A stretch of 64,000 nucleotides of DNA from Paralvinella palmiformis (lineage: Eukaryota > Annelida > Polychaeta > Terebellida > Alvinellidae), in contig JAODUP010000065.1 of NCBI GenBank assembly GCA_025642065.1, positions 825,501-889,500 of the forward strand, written 5' to 3'. A program made the translations under genes and the position numbers. Under the pieces are notes generated by a model, which saw only the letters and a program-made list of their open reading frames with translations, was not told the DNA's origin and searched no databases. Numbering within the stretch: position 1 is the stretch's first letter; every line of letters begins with the position of its first letter. Below are positions 47,435 through 53,275 of the stretch, piece by piece.

Positions 47435-47855
47435 CATGCTCATTTGACAATATTCAGTGCTTACCTCCACCGTTCCTGTAGCAGAAGTAGGGAAACCTCC
47501 AGACGTTGGCTAGATCTACGGCGAATCCTATTATGGACAGGAGGAAGTCGACTTTCTTGCCCCAGGTTTCCCGATCTTCGTTGTTGGCTCCTTCTGGCGG
47601 CAGCGACTCGGTGTCGTGGTCGGCCGAGTAGACCACTTCCGATTTGTCTCGGTTCCGCAGAAGGTACTCCTGTTGGGGGTGCTTCTTCCCGTCGTCGTCG
47701 ACAGGTAGCGCTGGCGGCGGCGAAGACAAGTTGTGGTTGACCTCGGCTGGGGCCAGCCTCGCTCCCATCCCGTTCTGGATGTCTCCGTCGCCAGGTGACG
47801 CCTGCCGCGAATCCAACTCGCTCTGGGCGAGCATCCGCGCGTCCGGTGACGTCAT
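17984..47855 (-). CDS. SLC6A3-like (DAT): Sodium/chloride-dependent monoamine (dopamine/noradrenaline-type) transporter, 14 coding exons
   Basis: Joined exons give 690 residues from ATG at 47855-47853 to TAG at 17986-17984, with all phases consistent. The SLC6 family uses the Na+ gradient and Cl- to bring neurotransmitter back into cells; this one sits in the plasma membrane with both ends cytosolic. Seen: a charged, hydrophilic N-tail (1 to about 100); TM1 with [14 protein letters not shown], whose D114 is the amine-binding Asp of monoamine transporters; TM2; TM3 with YYNVIIAW; a large loop with Cys218 and Cys227 (conserved disulfide) and sequons at N238, N245, N255, N267; TM6 [18 protein letters not shown]7 [10 protein letters not shown]8 LGLDSAMGGLE (Na2 site Asp/Ser 481-482); TM9 to TM12; a C-tail ending ARHWLSI. 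The TM1 wording, TM8 and the RHWL end match DAT/NET better than SERT. Substrate (dopamine, noradrenaline or octopamine) is not provable from sequence. Introns are full of SINEs, LINE pieces and microsatellites. Confidence 0.95.
18135..18690 (+). pseudogene. THAP-domain first exon plus 5' flank, copy 1 (in transporter last intron)
   Basis: From 18253 the frame reads [20 protein letters not shown] then SFHR, resembling the start of a THAP zinc finger (C-x2-4-C ... SFHRFP). It stops at the exon edge, where copy 2 has a GTAAGG donor and this copy has GTTAAG, a damaged donor. The second zinc Cys is Gly here. About 540 bases are recognisably shared with 26400-26835 in opposite orientation, including the flank before the ATG and the sequence after the exon. 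The rest of the THAP gene or transposon is missing. It could be the 5' end of a P-element-like transposon or a duplicated host promoter. Confidence 0.6.
18773..18847 (-). CDS. SLC6A3-like (DAT): Monoamine transporter exon 13: proximal C-tail
   Basis: It encodes residues 659-683, [20 protein letters not shown] then VKRFK, 25 whole codons in phase with TM12. The polypyrimidine acceptor TTTGTTTGCCTTCAG and donor GTAAGT are strong. R-x-x-x-x-I-T-P-T-x-E is typical of the cytosolic tail after TM12 in SLC6 monoamine transporters. The frame is open further upstream, but that part precedes the acceptor and is not coding. Confidence 0.88.
19165..19350. repeat. Dispersed repeat ending in (CA)n, copy 1
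   Basis: AGACCAGACACATTCTTAGG ... TTGATGATCTGTGCCTGTTG and a CA run. The same sequence is at 44524-44700 (copy 2); about 90 percent identical. In transporter intron 12. Confidence 0.88.
19378..19411. repeat. (TA)n microsatellite
   Basis: TA run in transporter intron 12. Confidence 0.95.
19498..19710 (-). mobile_element. Possible LINE C-terminal remnant
   Basis: The frame includes [20 protein letters not shown] and [13 protein letters not shown]. The F-S-x-R ... V-x-x-W-N-x-L pattern is common at the C-terminus of non-LTR retrotransposon proteins. Short and unsupported elsewhere; it is in transporter intron 12. Confidence 0.4.
20073..20255 (-). CDS. SLC6A3-like (DAT): Monoamine transporter exon 12: TM12
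   Basis: It encodes residues 598-658, 61 whole codons: a hydrophobic start ([10 protein letters not shown]), then [20 protein letters not shown] and [34 protein letters not shown] is a family motif. Acceptor AATTGTTTCAG; donor GTAAGT. Confidence 0.95.
20340..20760. repeat. Dispersed repeat, transporter intron 11
   Basis: It contains AAGGCGCTATACAAATAATA, GGCAACCTATTCCACAAAGT, GGGGGCTGCAACACTAAACC and a long diverged body. This type (GCGCTATACAAAT and the TTCCA-AAAGT-GGG-GC-GCA phrase) is familiar from marine invertebrate repeats; class not resolved. Confidence 0.5.
21226..21308. repeat. Three-copy tandem repeat of about 30 bp
   Basis: AAAATCACCTGATCATGGAT, then GATGTAAAC, repeated three times with changes. 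Transporter intron 11. Confidence 0.85.
21419..21571. repeat. (CACT)n followed by (CCCA)n
   Basis: Roughly 29 CACT units (to 21535), then CCCA units (21549-21571), 86 bases from transporter exon 11. Confidence 0.95.
21657..21757 (-). CDS. SLC6A3-like (DAT): Monoamine transporter exon 11: TM11
   Basis: It encodes residues 564-597: [20 protein letters not shown], then [30 protein letters not shown] is the conserved loop into TM11. Acceptor CATTCCAG; donor GTAAGA. Confidence 0.95.
21922..21991. repeat. Compound (CT)n(TA)n
   Basis: Between transporter exons 10 and 11. Confidence 0.95.
22308..22340. repeat. (TA)n microsatellite, interrupted
   Basis: TATATATA with a TTTT interruption, 80 bases from exon 10. 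Confidence 0.9.
22424..22523 (-). CDS. SLC6A3-like (DAT): Monoamine transporter exon 10: TM10
   Basis: It encodes residues 531-563 and the first base of Gly564: [20 protein letters not shown], then [13 protein letters not shown]. It corresponds to the [15 protein letters not shown] segment of DAT. The TM10 Glu found in many SLC6 members (…LFGVLIEA) is Met here. Acceptor CTACATAG; donor GTAAGG. Confidence 0.94.
22648..22728. repeat. Compound (CT)n(TA)n, interrupted
   Basis: CT run then three TA runs split by TTAAAA and ATT. Confidence 0.93.
23218..23358 (-). CDS. SLC6A3-like (DAT): Monoamine transporter exon 9: TM9
   Basis: It encodes residues 484-530, [14 protein letters not shown] then a basic loop and [20 protein letters not shown]. 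It is 47 whole codons. Acceptor CATTTCAG; donor GTAAGT. A SINE with perfect target duplication lies only about 50 bases upstream in the intron. Confidence 0.95.
23423..23601 (-). mobile_element. tRNA-derived SINE, family A, with perfect target duplication
   Basis: Full-length minus-strand copy in transporter intron 8. TGCCGCGTGCAGAG is repeated exactly at 23409-23422 and 23602-23615. The head begins GGTCATCTCCGTGGTCTAAC. Confidence 0.93.
24290..24402 (-). CDS. SLC6A3-like (DAT): Monoamine transporter exon 8: TM8
   Basis: It encodes residues 446-483: [19 protein letters not shown], then [26 protein letters not shown] and LGLDS are hallmark motifs; Asp481 and Ser482 belong to the Na2 and substrate region. 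Acceptor TGATCCAG; donor GTGAGT. Confidence 0.96.
24499..24573. repeat. (CA)n with CG patches
   Basis: CA repeats with CGCGCGCG in the middle; about 100 bases upstream of transporter exon 8. Confidence 0.93.
25222..25309. repeat. Compound (GATA)n(GA)n
   Basis: ATAGATACATAGATAG ... then GAGAGAGA. Transporter intron 7. Confidence 0.93.
26400..26835 (-). pseudogene. THAP-domain first exon plus 5' flank, copy 2 (in transporter intron 7)
   Basis: On the minus strand the ATG at 26737-26735 opens [20 protein letters not shown] then SLF, followed by a good GTAAGG donor at 26666. The C-x4-C pair of a THAP finger is intact. Flanks match copy 1 over several hundred bases with small indels. No second exon with the remaining Cys and His was found downstream. 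It lies about 135 bases from transporter exon 7, on the same strand as that gene. Confidence 0.6.
26970..27094 (-). CDS. SLC6A3-like (DAT): Monoamine transporter exon 7: TM7
   Basis: It encodes residues 404-446, [18 protein letters not shown] then [20 protein letters not shown]. Asn413 and the following Ser/Thr line up with the Na+ and Cl- ligands of TM7. Acceptor TATACACAG; donor GTAAGA. The open frame runs on past the donor into intronic repeat sequence, but the donor is clear and the next exon fits in phase. Confidence 0.95.
27446..27563 (-). mobile_element. SINE family A, 5'-truncated
   Basis: Minus-strand body and tail with a GATGATGATG tail at the left; the tRNA-like head is missing. 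In transporter intron 6. Confidence 0.8.
27911..28014 (-). CDS. SLC6A3-like (DAT): Monoamine transporter exon 6: TM6
   Basis: It encodes residues 370-404: [20 protein letters not shown], then [15 protein letters not shown]. This is the unwound substrate-binding TM6. The residue matching the DAT outer-gate Phe (F320) is Tyr380; Phe386 matches F326. Phase and acceptor/donor (ACACAG, GTAATG) agree with both neighbours. Confidence 0.95.
28368..28472. repeat. (CA)n with CGCGCG patches
   Basis: CA-rich array in transporter intron 5. Frames of Cys/Val or His/Thr over it are artefacts. Confidence 0.93.
28677..28811 (-). CDS. SLC6A3-like (DAT): Monoamine transporter exon 5: TM5
   Basis: It encodes residues 325-369: [20 protein letters not shown], then [27 protein letters not shown] and LPGA-GV-YY are family motifs. 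Acceptor ATGTCAG; donor GTAAGT. The donor-side intron starts with GT/CG-rich repeats. Confidence 0.95.
29034..29071. repeat. (TA)n microsatellite
   Basis: TA run in transporter intron 4. Confidence 0.95.
29175..29313 (-). CDS. SLC6A3-like (DAT): Monoamine transporter exon 4: end of loop 2 and TM4
   Basis: It encodes residues 279-324, with [20 protein letters not shown] and [11 protein letters not shown]. The LGPP-x-WQL and LWKG-VK-SGK motifs are conserved in the SLC6 neurotransmitter group. Acceptor TTTCACCGCAG; the donor GTCTGT is weaker than the others. Confidence 0.95.
29335..29402. repeat. (CAA)n(TAA)n plus repeat end, in transporter intron 3
   Basis: CAACAACAA ... TAATAATAAT then CTTCCATTGCGCCAATATCA, the same end as 55540 and 59676. 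Confidence 0.55.
29752..29892 (+). mobile_element. SINE family A, 5'-truncated
   Basis: It starts in the head at GATCACTAGCACCTGAG, keeps box B GAGTTCGAATCTC and the body, and ends AAAACATCAATC. Just downstream (in gene orientation) of transporter exon 3, in intron 3. Confidence 0.85.
29943..30252 (-). CDS. SLC6A3-like (DAT): Monoamine transporter exon 3: TM3 and extracellular loop 2
   Basis: It encodes residues 175-278. TM3 contains [13 protein letters not shown], followed by [16 protein letters not shown] with the two conserved disulfide cysteines. The loop is long and has four N-glycosylation sequons (NVT, NVT, NAT, NIS). It ends AEYFE, as in DAT. Acceptor TCTCCAG; donor GTAAGT. Confidence 0.95.
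30376..30541 (+). mobile_element. tRNA-derived SINE, family A
   Basis: Head CCTGCGCGGTCTAACTGGTA, box B, shortened body lacking the CCCATTTAGCC part, tail AATCATCATCAACAATCATC. ACAGCATAATTATA (30362-30375) and ACAGCATATTTATT (30542-30555) form a slightly worn target duplication. Confidence 0.88.
31105..31985 (-). mobile_element. LINE 3' fragment with (AATC)n tail
   Basis: Reading leftwards from about 31985: [51 protein letters not shown], then a frameshift in an A run, [20 protein letters not shown] and [17 protein letters not shown], continuing as an open frame to about 31182. This is the region after the reverse transcriptase palm in non-LTR elements. On the element strand it ends with a short AATC repeat (31112-31136), the sort of microsatellite tail CR1, L2 and I-type LINEs carry. 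It lies in transporter intron 2. Confidence 0.78.
31986..33250. other. Transporter intron 2, unique-looking part
   Basis: No repeat or frame recognised apart from LINE sequence to the left. Function unknown. Confidence 0.45.
33251..33382 (-). CDS. SLC6A3-like (DAT): Monoamine transporter exon 2: TM2
   Basis: It encodes residues 131-175: [18 protein letters not shown], then [18 protein letters not shown]. The ELALGQ motif is a family signature in TM2. Acceptor TTTTTTCAG; donor GTAACC. It is separated from exon 1 by about 14.1 kb. Confidence 0.95.
33625..33811 (-). mobile_element. tRNA-derived SINE, family A, with perfect target duplication
   Basis: Full-length copy just upstream of transporter exon 2 (intron 1). 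ATTTACAATGAGAA occurs at 33611-33624 and 33812-33825. Confidence 0.93.
34855..35251. mobile_element. hAT-like MITE with 8-bp target duplication, transporter intron 1
   Basis: Ends AGACATGGGTTCAATT and, inverted, AGACATGAGGTCAATT. ATCCCTAG is repeated exactly at 34847-34854 and 35252-35259. The inside is rich in CAATTCCAATTC repeats and a GAATACCTACTCC palindromic patch. No coding frame. Confidence 0.8.
35260..37715. other. Transporter intron 1, unassigned part
   Basis: Mixed unique sequence with short CATT runs (36136-36165), a CG-rich patch (36630), GA (36773) and CA (37124) runs. No gene recognised. Confidence 0.45.
37716..37917 (+). mobile_element. tRNA-derived SINE, family A
   Basis: Full length with head CCTTGGTCTAACTGGTAG, box B GAGTTCGAATCTC and a long (ATC)n-type tail. 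In transporter intron 1. Confidence 0.9.
38542..39750. repeat. Minisatellite of about 21 bp, in two blocks
   Basis: Blocks 38542-38761 and 39484-39750 repeat CAATAGACTGTACAATGACAA with variants (GATCAA). The gap is the hAT-like element. Unit spacing is uniform without unique spacers. Confidence 0.9.
38762..39483. mobile_element. hAT-like non-autonomous element splitting a minisatellite
   Basis: Ends CAGACCTGGGTCGTTTACAT and, inverted, CAAACCTGGGGCAGATACAT. Both subterminal regions are full of TATCTAGATAC and GTAACTGTAAC motifs facing inwards. ACAATG flanks both sides but is part of the surrounding minisatellite, so the target duplication is uncertain. Confidence 0.7.
40431..40463. repeat. 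(CT)n microsatellite
   Basis: CT run in transporter intron 1. Confidence 0.93.
40790..41045. repeat. 39-bp minisatellite encoding Thr/Ala/Val repeats by chance
   Basis: Unit GTTGCCACTCCTACTGCTAC then TACTCCTGTTGTCACTTCT, about six copies. Its 39-base length keeps frames open on both strands, giving a 137-residue frame with 13-residue repeats ([13 protein letters not shown]). It lies in transporter intron 1 with no splice or start evidence, so I do not call it a gene. Confidence 0.88.
41426..41608 (-). mobile_element. tRNA-derived SINE, family A
   Basis: Full-length minus-strand copy; the head side ends GGAGGCGCCC. The box A region is damaged (CTACAAACTAGACAATGG). Confidence 0.9.
42213..42246. 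repeat. (ATT)n microsatellite
   Basis: TATTATTATT run in transporter intron 1. Confidence 0.93.
42684..42826 (-). mobile_element. tRNA-derived SINE, family B, internally deleted
   Basis: Minus-strand head of family B (GGTGCCTCCATGGCCTAACT read on that strand) with a short body. TTATACAGGACAAGGA (42668-42683) and TTATACGGCACAAGGA (42827-42842) are the target duplication, 14 of 16 identical. Confidence 0.82.
43098..43282 (+). mobile_element. tRNA-derived SINE, family B, with perfect target duplication
   Basis: Head GGCCTCCGTGCCCTAACTGG, box B GGTTCAAACCCCG, body GGGTGTTTCATCTTTCATTT, and 3' end AAAACAGCAACATTTA. CATATCGGGTCAG is exact at 43085-43097 and 43283-43295. Confidence 0.93.
43903..43983. 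repeat. Compound (CT)n(TA)n
   Basis: CCCTCTCCCTCTCC, CT run and a TA run of about 50 bases. Confidence 0.93.
44524..44700. repeat. Dispersed repeat ending in (CA)n, copy 2
   Basis: It shares TTAGGTATACGCACACATTT and TGTGCCTGTTGCC with copy 1 and runs straight into the (CA)n array at 44699. A last piece, CTCTGTGCCTGTTGCCTCTT, is also at 61976-62011 before another CA array. Confidence 0.88.
44699..44826. repeat. (CA)n grading into (CGCA)n
   Basis: About 65 bases of CA followed by ACGC/GCAC units. It starts exactly at the end of the dispersed repeat copy 2. Confidence 0.95.
45284..45465. repeat. Partial SINE body between (TAA)n and (AAAC)n
   Basis: After (TAA)n it reads ATGTGGCATTTATGTTC, GGCGCTTTACAGTATTATTA and CATCTCAACTCCCGAGGGAG, related to 59909-59990. 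It ends in a (CAAA)n array at 45427-45462. Confidence 0.55.
45909..45940. repeat. (TA)n microsatellite
   Basis: TA run in transporter intron 1. Confidence 0.93.
46144..46316. repeat. Compound (CA)n(CT)n(TA)n
   Basis: CA to about 46219, CT blocks to 46288, TA to 46313. Confidence 0.95.
46943..47265. mobile_element. Tigger/mariner-like MITE with nested SINE
   Basis: Perfect inverted ends of about 21 bases: AGGTAGTCGTCGACTTACGA at the left and its reverse complement at 47244-47264. TA flanks both sides. The family look (CAGGTAGTC-TCGACTTACGAC) is that of Tigger-type ends. A SINE at 47026-47186 interrupts the middle; without it the element is only about 140 bases. Confidence 0.82.
47026..47186 (+). 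mobile_element. tRNA-derived SINE, family A, inserted in a MITE
   Basis: Head GGCGTCTCCGTGGTCTAACT, box B GAGTTCGAATCTC. Flanked by ATAATCATCTTTAAGTCGT (47007-47025) and the same with one change (47187-47205): an 18 of 19 target duplication of MITE sequence. Confidence 0.92.
47401..47434. repeat. (ATT)n microsatellite next to exon 1
   Basis: ATT run 30 bases from the donor of transporter exon 1. Confidence 0.93.
47465..47855 (-). CDS. SLC6A3-like (DAT): Monoamine transporter coding exon 1: N-tail and TM1
   Basis: It encodes residues 1-130 and the first base of Gly131; donor GTAAGC lies just below 47465. The N-tail has many Ser/Thr/Pro/Asp residues and is longer than the about 65 residues of vertebrate [23 protein letters not shown] marks the start of TM1; D114 is the monoamine Asp. 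The start is the first Met of the open frame, with context TTCGCCATGA. Met8 is a less likely alternative. Confidence 0.92.
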
Positions 47856-48278
47856 GGCGAACTGCGAGAACGATCCGATTTGGCTGGCCGATGTCCGGTA
47901 TTTACCGCACCAGGCGAGTGTTCATAGCGTCCGCGTGGTATGACGTCGTAGCGGGGTGCGTGCGTCGTCTCGTCGCTGGGCGCAGGCGCAATTCGTCGCT
48001 CGTCTCCGCCGCACAGATCACGTGATGGCCAGGCTCTTCCGCTTATCGGCGATGGGTTGGATGCGGCACTACCGTTTCTTCCGCCGTCGACCTGAAATGA
48101 AGACGAGACGTCGGTTGAAAGCCGGCGGTGACGAACTGTTTGGGGGCGAAGTTGGCCGAGGCGAATTCTTCGGCAATTAACGGCGGAATACGCTGACAAA
48201 GAGAGAGGTATGCCGTCGTGATGAATAGCAACAGTTCGAAGGTGGTCTCTGTGCGAATAATAATAAGGGCTAAGTCTT

Positions 48279-48309
<31 letters not shown>

Positions 48310-48330
48310 AACGGCTCTATCTCTCTTTCA

Positions 48331-48361
<31 letters not shown>

Positions 48362-48793
48362 CATTCACGCCGCAACAAACCGCATTAACACCTCAATTGA
48401 CACTCTCAAAGACTCGGCCCGAGCCCCGACGTCATGCCGTGGTTGTTGATGGGCCGCCGGGCTGACTAAATACCACCCTAACCCTCCAGCTGTCAGAGTG
48501 TCGCACTCTCTTCTGTTATACCTCGCCGAGTTAGAGAGAAGTCGTCGTTGTGGCCATTCTATTCGCTGATTAAAACACGGCTCGTTCGCTCGCCCCTCCT
48601 CCTCCACCTTTCCTGCTTCTTCTATAAGCGTGCTGCGATCGCCGGGGCCACTTGTCATGTTACCGACTCGGTAACGTAAACACGAACCCTGGATGGCTAG
48701 TCTTCTGATCCGACGCGCACACCTACTCGGCTGCTGCTACCTCTCTACGAAGCGGATCCACGCCGCATCTGTAAATCGTGTAAGTCGTGAGCC

Positions 48794-48800
<7 letters not shown>
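47856..48800 (-). promoter_or_regulatory. GC-rich region upstream of the monoamine transporter (candidate 5' UTR and promoter)
   Basis: Sequence composition changes from AT-rich to CpG-rich from about 47450 to 48800. On the minus strand, TCTTCATTTCAG ending near 48095 would make a good acceptor for a 5' UTR exon, implying a non-coding exon further right. CT and GT microsatellites (48280-48361) interrupt the region. No TATA box is convincing. Inference from position and composition only. Confidence 0.45.
48280..48361. repeat. (CT)n and (GT)n in the upstream region
   Basis: CT blocks, a short unique segment, and a GT run, within the GC-rich upstream DNA. Another GT run is at 48797-48821. Confidence 0.93.
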
Positions 48801-48824
<24 letters not shown>

Positions 48825-49022
48825 GACGATTTCGGTAGATTGTGAAACAACAGGCCGGAGGTGTATAAAGGGAGAGCTACCCAGGAGCTACCACTGCCGG
48901 TAGTTGTTATTGGAAACAGATCAGAGATTCACTTCGCCCACAAATATAACACGTTTATTTGGTCCAGGAGCAGAACAGATAAATGGTATCATCATTGAAC
49001 GAGGTCAACATAAATATCATAA

Positions 49023-49026
<4 letters not shown>

Positions 49027-49063
<37 letters not shown>

Positions 49064-49092
49064 TATGTGTGTGCGTGTGCGTGTGTGTATTT
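49027..49092. repeat. (TA)n(GT)n
   Basis: TA run then GCGTATGTGTGTGCGTG. It ends shortly before the 49135 inverted repeat. Confidence 0.93.
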
Positions 49093-49134
49093 TAGCTGTG
49101 TTTAATAAGGCACAGGCACAGAGAATCTCCAACC

Positions 49135-49253
49135 GTGAATTCAAACTGTGGACGTTTCTTCAGGGGACTGGTGAGACAATACACATGTCTCAGCATGAAA
49201 AGTCGCCACTTTGGATTCAGTCCCCTGAAGAAACGTCCAGAGTTTGAATTCAC
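49135..49253. repeat. Inverted repeat with 36-bp arms
   Basis: Arms 49135-49170 (GTGAATTCAAACTGTGGACG ...) and 49218-49253 differ at one base and enclose a 47-base loop. A CA array begins immediately after the right arm. Possibly a MITE. Confidence 0.92.
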
Positions 49254-49278
49254 ACACACACGCATACACACACACACA

Positions 49279-49327
<49 letters not shown>
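49252..49327. repeat. (CA)n microsatellite
   Basis: It begins in the last bases of the inverted repeat arm. Confidence 0.93.
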
Positions 49328-49330
<3 letters not shown>

Positions 49331-49350
49331 ACCATAAAATACTATATCAT

Positions 49351-49538
49351 GATGATGATGATGATGTTTTATGGCCACTTTTGTGCACAATGTAGGCTAA
49401 ATGGGCCGAGCCACCTCCAAAGGTAATGAGGCGAAGTGAAAGACGAAACAACATTCGGATATGCCCACGCCGAGATTCGAACACGGGCGGTAGTGATCTG
49501 TGGTCTAACACGCTACCGCTAGACCACGGAGGCGACCC
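49351..49538 (-). mobile_element. tRNA-derived SINE, family A
   Basis: Full-length minus copy with a (GAT)n tail at 49351-49366. TAAAATACTATATCAT before and TAAAATACTTTATACAT after it look like a target duplication with one indel. Confidence 0.9.
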
Positions 49539-50121
49539 TAAAATACTTTATACATGGATATTATATTTACTAGAACAATAAAGAAAACGACACACATATA
49601 CACGTATCAGGTATTTTATAACAGATTGATAAACGTAACAAAAACACAAATAGGTTATAATACAAGTTTATGCTGATGAGATACCACAAACCCCCCTCAG
49701 GTACTTCAACTTTCACCCCACTAAACCTGACAGCCTGATCCCTTATGGAGACAGGCAGGTAGTCAATAGCCCGCAATACGTAGCCCGGTACCCATTATAC
49801 GTGGCTCTTGAAGAATTCTAGTCACAATTGTTTTTAAATATTTTATTGCGAGAGTAGAATTCTTCAGGAAAACACGTTTTGAGAGTATATTTATTCAACG
49901 CTGTAACATTTTGAAGCGAATACAATTTTTATTATTTATTATAACTATATAATTTATTGGTAATCGTTTTAACATGAGAGACAAATTGCTTAATTGCGTT
50001 AAGGAAACAGGTAATTGTTAATTACCTTCTTGATAGAAATTATACAAGATAATCAGTTAATTCTAATCGATCTTGTTCACCGGAAAGAAATAAAATAAAA
50101 TAGAAGGTGAAACGAAACTGA

Positions 50122-50602
50122 CGGGCTCCTAGTCCCTGTGTGGCCCATAAGCTTCAGCCAGCCCAGCCAGTTTTATGGATAATAGATCTTGCGGGGCCCC
50201 TAATCTTCAGCCAGTCCAGTCAGCTTTATGGATAATACGGCCCTTCGGGGCCCCCTAATATTCAGCCAGCCTGGCCAGTCTTATTGATAATAGGTCATGC
50301 GGGGCGCCTGATCTTCAGCCAGCCCAATCAGCCTTATGGATAATACGGCCCTGCAGGGCCCCTAATCTTCAGCTAGTCCAGCCAGCCTTATGGATAATAG
50401 GTCCTGCGGGGCTCATAATCTTCAGCCAGCCTAGCAAGCCTTATGAATAATACGGTCCTGCAGGGCCCCTAATCTTCAGCCAGCCTTATGGATAATAGTT
50501 CCCGCCAGGCCCCTAATCTTCAGCCAGCCCAATCAGCCTTATCGATAATACGGCCCTGCGGGGCCCCTAATCTTCAGCCAGCCTTATGGATAATACGGCC
50601 GT
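50122..50602. repeat. 54-bp minisatellite, about nine copies
   Basis: Unit core GGGGCCCCTAATCTTCAGCC ... AGCCTTATGGATAATA. Some units lack about 13 bases (AGCCCAATCAGCC). GC-rich against the background. Confidence 0.93.
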
Positions 50603-51282
50603 ATCGGGAGCTCTACAAATATACCGTTTATTATAAGTCACTGTAAACCCCGTCAGTTAATAAACCCCCGGCGTTTATTTATTTCTACGTCTACGGCACC
50701 CCCGGCCCCTGTTCGCGTGAGCCCCCCCCCCCCCTTACAGGCGCAATGGCCATTTATTGAGTGGGGAGATTTATCCAATGATACCCATGCAGCTTTATCA
50801 ATACAAGTAAATGATACCCAATGAAGTCTAGCTTAACGAACGCTTGGAAGAACTGGATATAAATAAATCAGAAAAATAATAGAAAACATGGACTCGAAGA
50901 TGTATTATCATATCTGTCTCTTCGCCTCACTTCACCTGACGCTTCTTCTATACAAAAACTGGATTGAAAACGTCTGAAATGATACCACCAACAAACATCG
51001 TCTTCAAACTTCACACCTTTTGGTTATTAAATATTAAGCCCCGTCTCCATCTCCCTCCACCCCCCCCCCCCACACACACAGAGAGCGAGAGAGCGAGCGA
51101 GAGAGAGAGAGAGAGAGTTTTTTAAATAATCCATGCCATAAGTAAATGATAATATGTACCTGCCTGATACCCGGAATTGATCCAGAATATATATATAAGA
51201 TAATGGTGAATATTGCAGTTTTAATATAGACAAAGACTATGCTTCGTTGCTTAGAACATGGACCATTTAGTTGCAATTAGAC

Positions 51283-51328
<46 letters not shown>

Positions 51329-51560
51329 GTGTGTGTATGTGTTGTGTGTGTGTGTGTGTGTGTATGTGTGTGTGTGTGTGTGTGTGTAAAGATCTGTCTG
51401 AAGTGCATACATACGCTGATACTCTGATCCATACGTAAGCTGATCCGTTTAACCCACTGACTGACTGATCGACTGACTTCCTGCCTCCCGCCGTCCCTCC
51501 CTCCCACACTCACTCACTCCATCCCTCCCTCCCTCCCTCCCTCTCCCTCCCTCACTCATT
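51283..51560. repeat. (GT)n(TA)n(GT)n and (CCCT)n
   Basis: GT/TA/GT to 51388, then unique sequence and a CCCT-rich stretch (51490-51555). Confidence 0.9.
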
Positions 51561-51563
51561 CGA

Positions 51564-51730
51564 CGGCACCTCCGTGTTCTAACGGTAGCGTGTTGGATTA
51601 CAGATCACTACCACCTGAGTTCGAATCTCGTCGGCATGGGCATATCTGAAGGGTGTTTCATCTCTGACTTCGGTTCATTACCTTTGGAGGTCGCTCGGTC
51701 CATTTAGCCTACCGTGTGCACAAAAGTAGC
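51564..51730 (+). mobile_element. tRNA-derived SINE, family A
   Basis: Head CACCTCCGTGTTCTAACGGT, box B GAGTTCGAATCTC, body to GTGTGCACAAAAGTAGC; the tail is missing. It sits between a (CCCT)n and a (CATT)n-like stretch. Confidence 0.88.
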
Positions 51731-51879
51731 GCATTCATTCACTCACTCAGCAACCGATTCACACGAATCCACATCCATTATTAACGGACAAGCAAATGAA
51801 TGTGTCCCCCGTGACGTCACTCCGATAAGTCACTAATCAGTACCCCTGTGTACCATCGTTCAGTAAACGTACCAACTGT

Positions 51880-52340
51880 CAAGTGTATCCTGTCAAGTGT
51901 CAAGTGTATCAAGTCGGTGGAGCCTTTGAACAGCGAATAGACGTTAATTTGTCGGGATTAGAAAAGCTTCCGCTCTCGCCTTCGACCGCCCCTCTGGTGT
52001 GCCTGGGTCGAGACAATAGCGATCCGCCGCCAGCTCTCTTCCTTCATCCGACGGGGAGATCCGCACCAGACGAGGGCCGAGTACACGCGTCCGATCGAGG
52101 AATTATTCCGCCTTAACGACGAACGTTTCAACACGGCTGGCTTCGGGCGGAGGAAAACCGGGCCGAAAGAAATCAGGTTTTGTTTGGAATTGCTCGCTCG
52201 CGGATTGGAACGGAACTGGGGAGGGGGGAGGGGGGAAGGGGCATGTCGCTGATCCAGAAACCACCAGGAATAAACCCGGTGCATTTTCTCCTCGTTGTCG
52301 CCGTATTTACTTCCACCGACGAAGGTGTCCCTTTTACGAA
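51880..52340. other. GC-rich island upstream of the transporter
   Basis: CpG-rich, with frames open on both strands (up to 108 codons on the minus strand) that resemble no family. Regulatory DNA or an unannotated exon are both possible. Confidence 0.35.
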
Positions 52341-52568
52341 TTAAGCCCCCCCCCTCCTCCTGGATTTTCGTCAGTTTTCGATATCATCCAGGTAAAATAG
52401 TATTCTGTTGATGAACCTGGTTAATCGTTGAACCAAATACAACCATCAGGCGGGCCATATAAACAGTCAGCCTTCAGCATTTAAAAAAAGTGACCCGATT
52501 AACAATTCGTATATCGTTCGTTCAGTACGTCACGGCGTAACTGGTCTGTTTTGCCGGCGCGTGCATCG

Positions 52569-52780
52569 TGGGCCTCCCGTGGTTTAACTGAAAGCGCCCT
52601 GGATCACAGATCACTCACCACCACCCGAGTTCGAATCTCGGCGTCGGCATATCTGAAGGTTGTTTCATCTTTGACTTCGGTTCATTACCGTTGGAGGTCG
52701 CTCGGCCCATTTAGCCAACCATGTGCACGAAGTGGCCGTAGAACATCAATCATCATCATCGTGATCATCATCATCATCAC
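52569..52780 (+). mobile_element. tRNA-derived SINE, family A
   Basis: Full length with a long (ATC)n tail containing GTGATC interruptions. The head reads GCCTCCCGTGGTTTAACTGA. Confidence 0.9.
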
Positions 52781-53109
52781 CGACGTGTACGTCATTATTG
52801 GTTACAATCTTGACGCGCAATGTTCAGTTTTAATATTACAGAAGTGGCATCCGCTGGGATTTTATCGGCAGTTGGAGGGGAGGGGGAGGGGGAGAGGATT
52901 TTCAAAGATGGAAGAGAAAGCACAAACTCCATGACTTTTCCAACCAAGTCTCACTCACGACACCAACACGATCATACCGAGATCGTATCACATATCTTTA
53001 ACTATAATAGATAAACGTAGATAAGCAAACATTTCTTCTGTATGTCGTTATTTTGACTAAACTCATCCAAGTTCAGGTGTTACGTCATCAGGTGTGTGTG
53101 GTATTTCTT

Positions 53110-53275
53110 TACTCTTTACTTTTGGGCAGGACGCTTATGACGACCTGCCCACTATAAGCAGGAGGTTAGGTGAAAAATGTAACATCCTTCAAGACCGGGA
53201 TTTGAACGCTGATACTAAAATTGTTTCGTTATGCAGACGCACTACTCAGGGGGCATATTCTCCTTAAGGCTGACC
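53110..53275 (-). mobile_element. Possible tRNA-derived SINE
   Basis: The minus strand has a box B-like GCGTTCAAATCCCGG and an upstream TGAGTAGTGCGTCTGCATAA head. Single copy; low certainty. Confidence 0.35.

Noticed and set aside
47465..47855. Serotonin transporter identity
   Set aside because: TM1 ([10 protein letters not shown]), TM8 (LGLDSAMGGLE), TM10 (AGTSILFG) and the RHWL C-terminus fit DAT/NET; SERT differs at these places.
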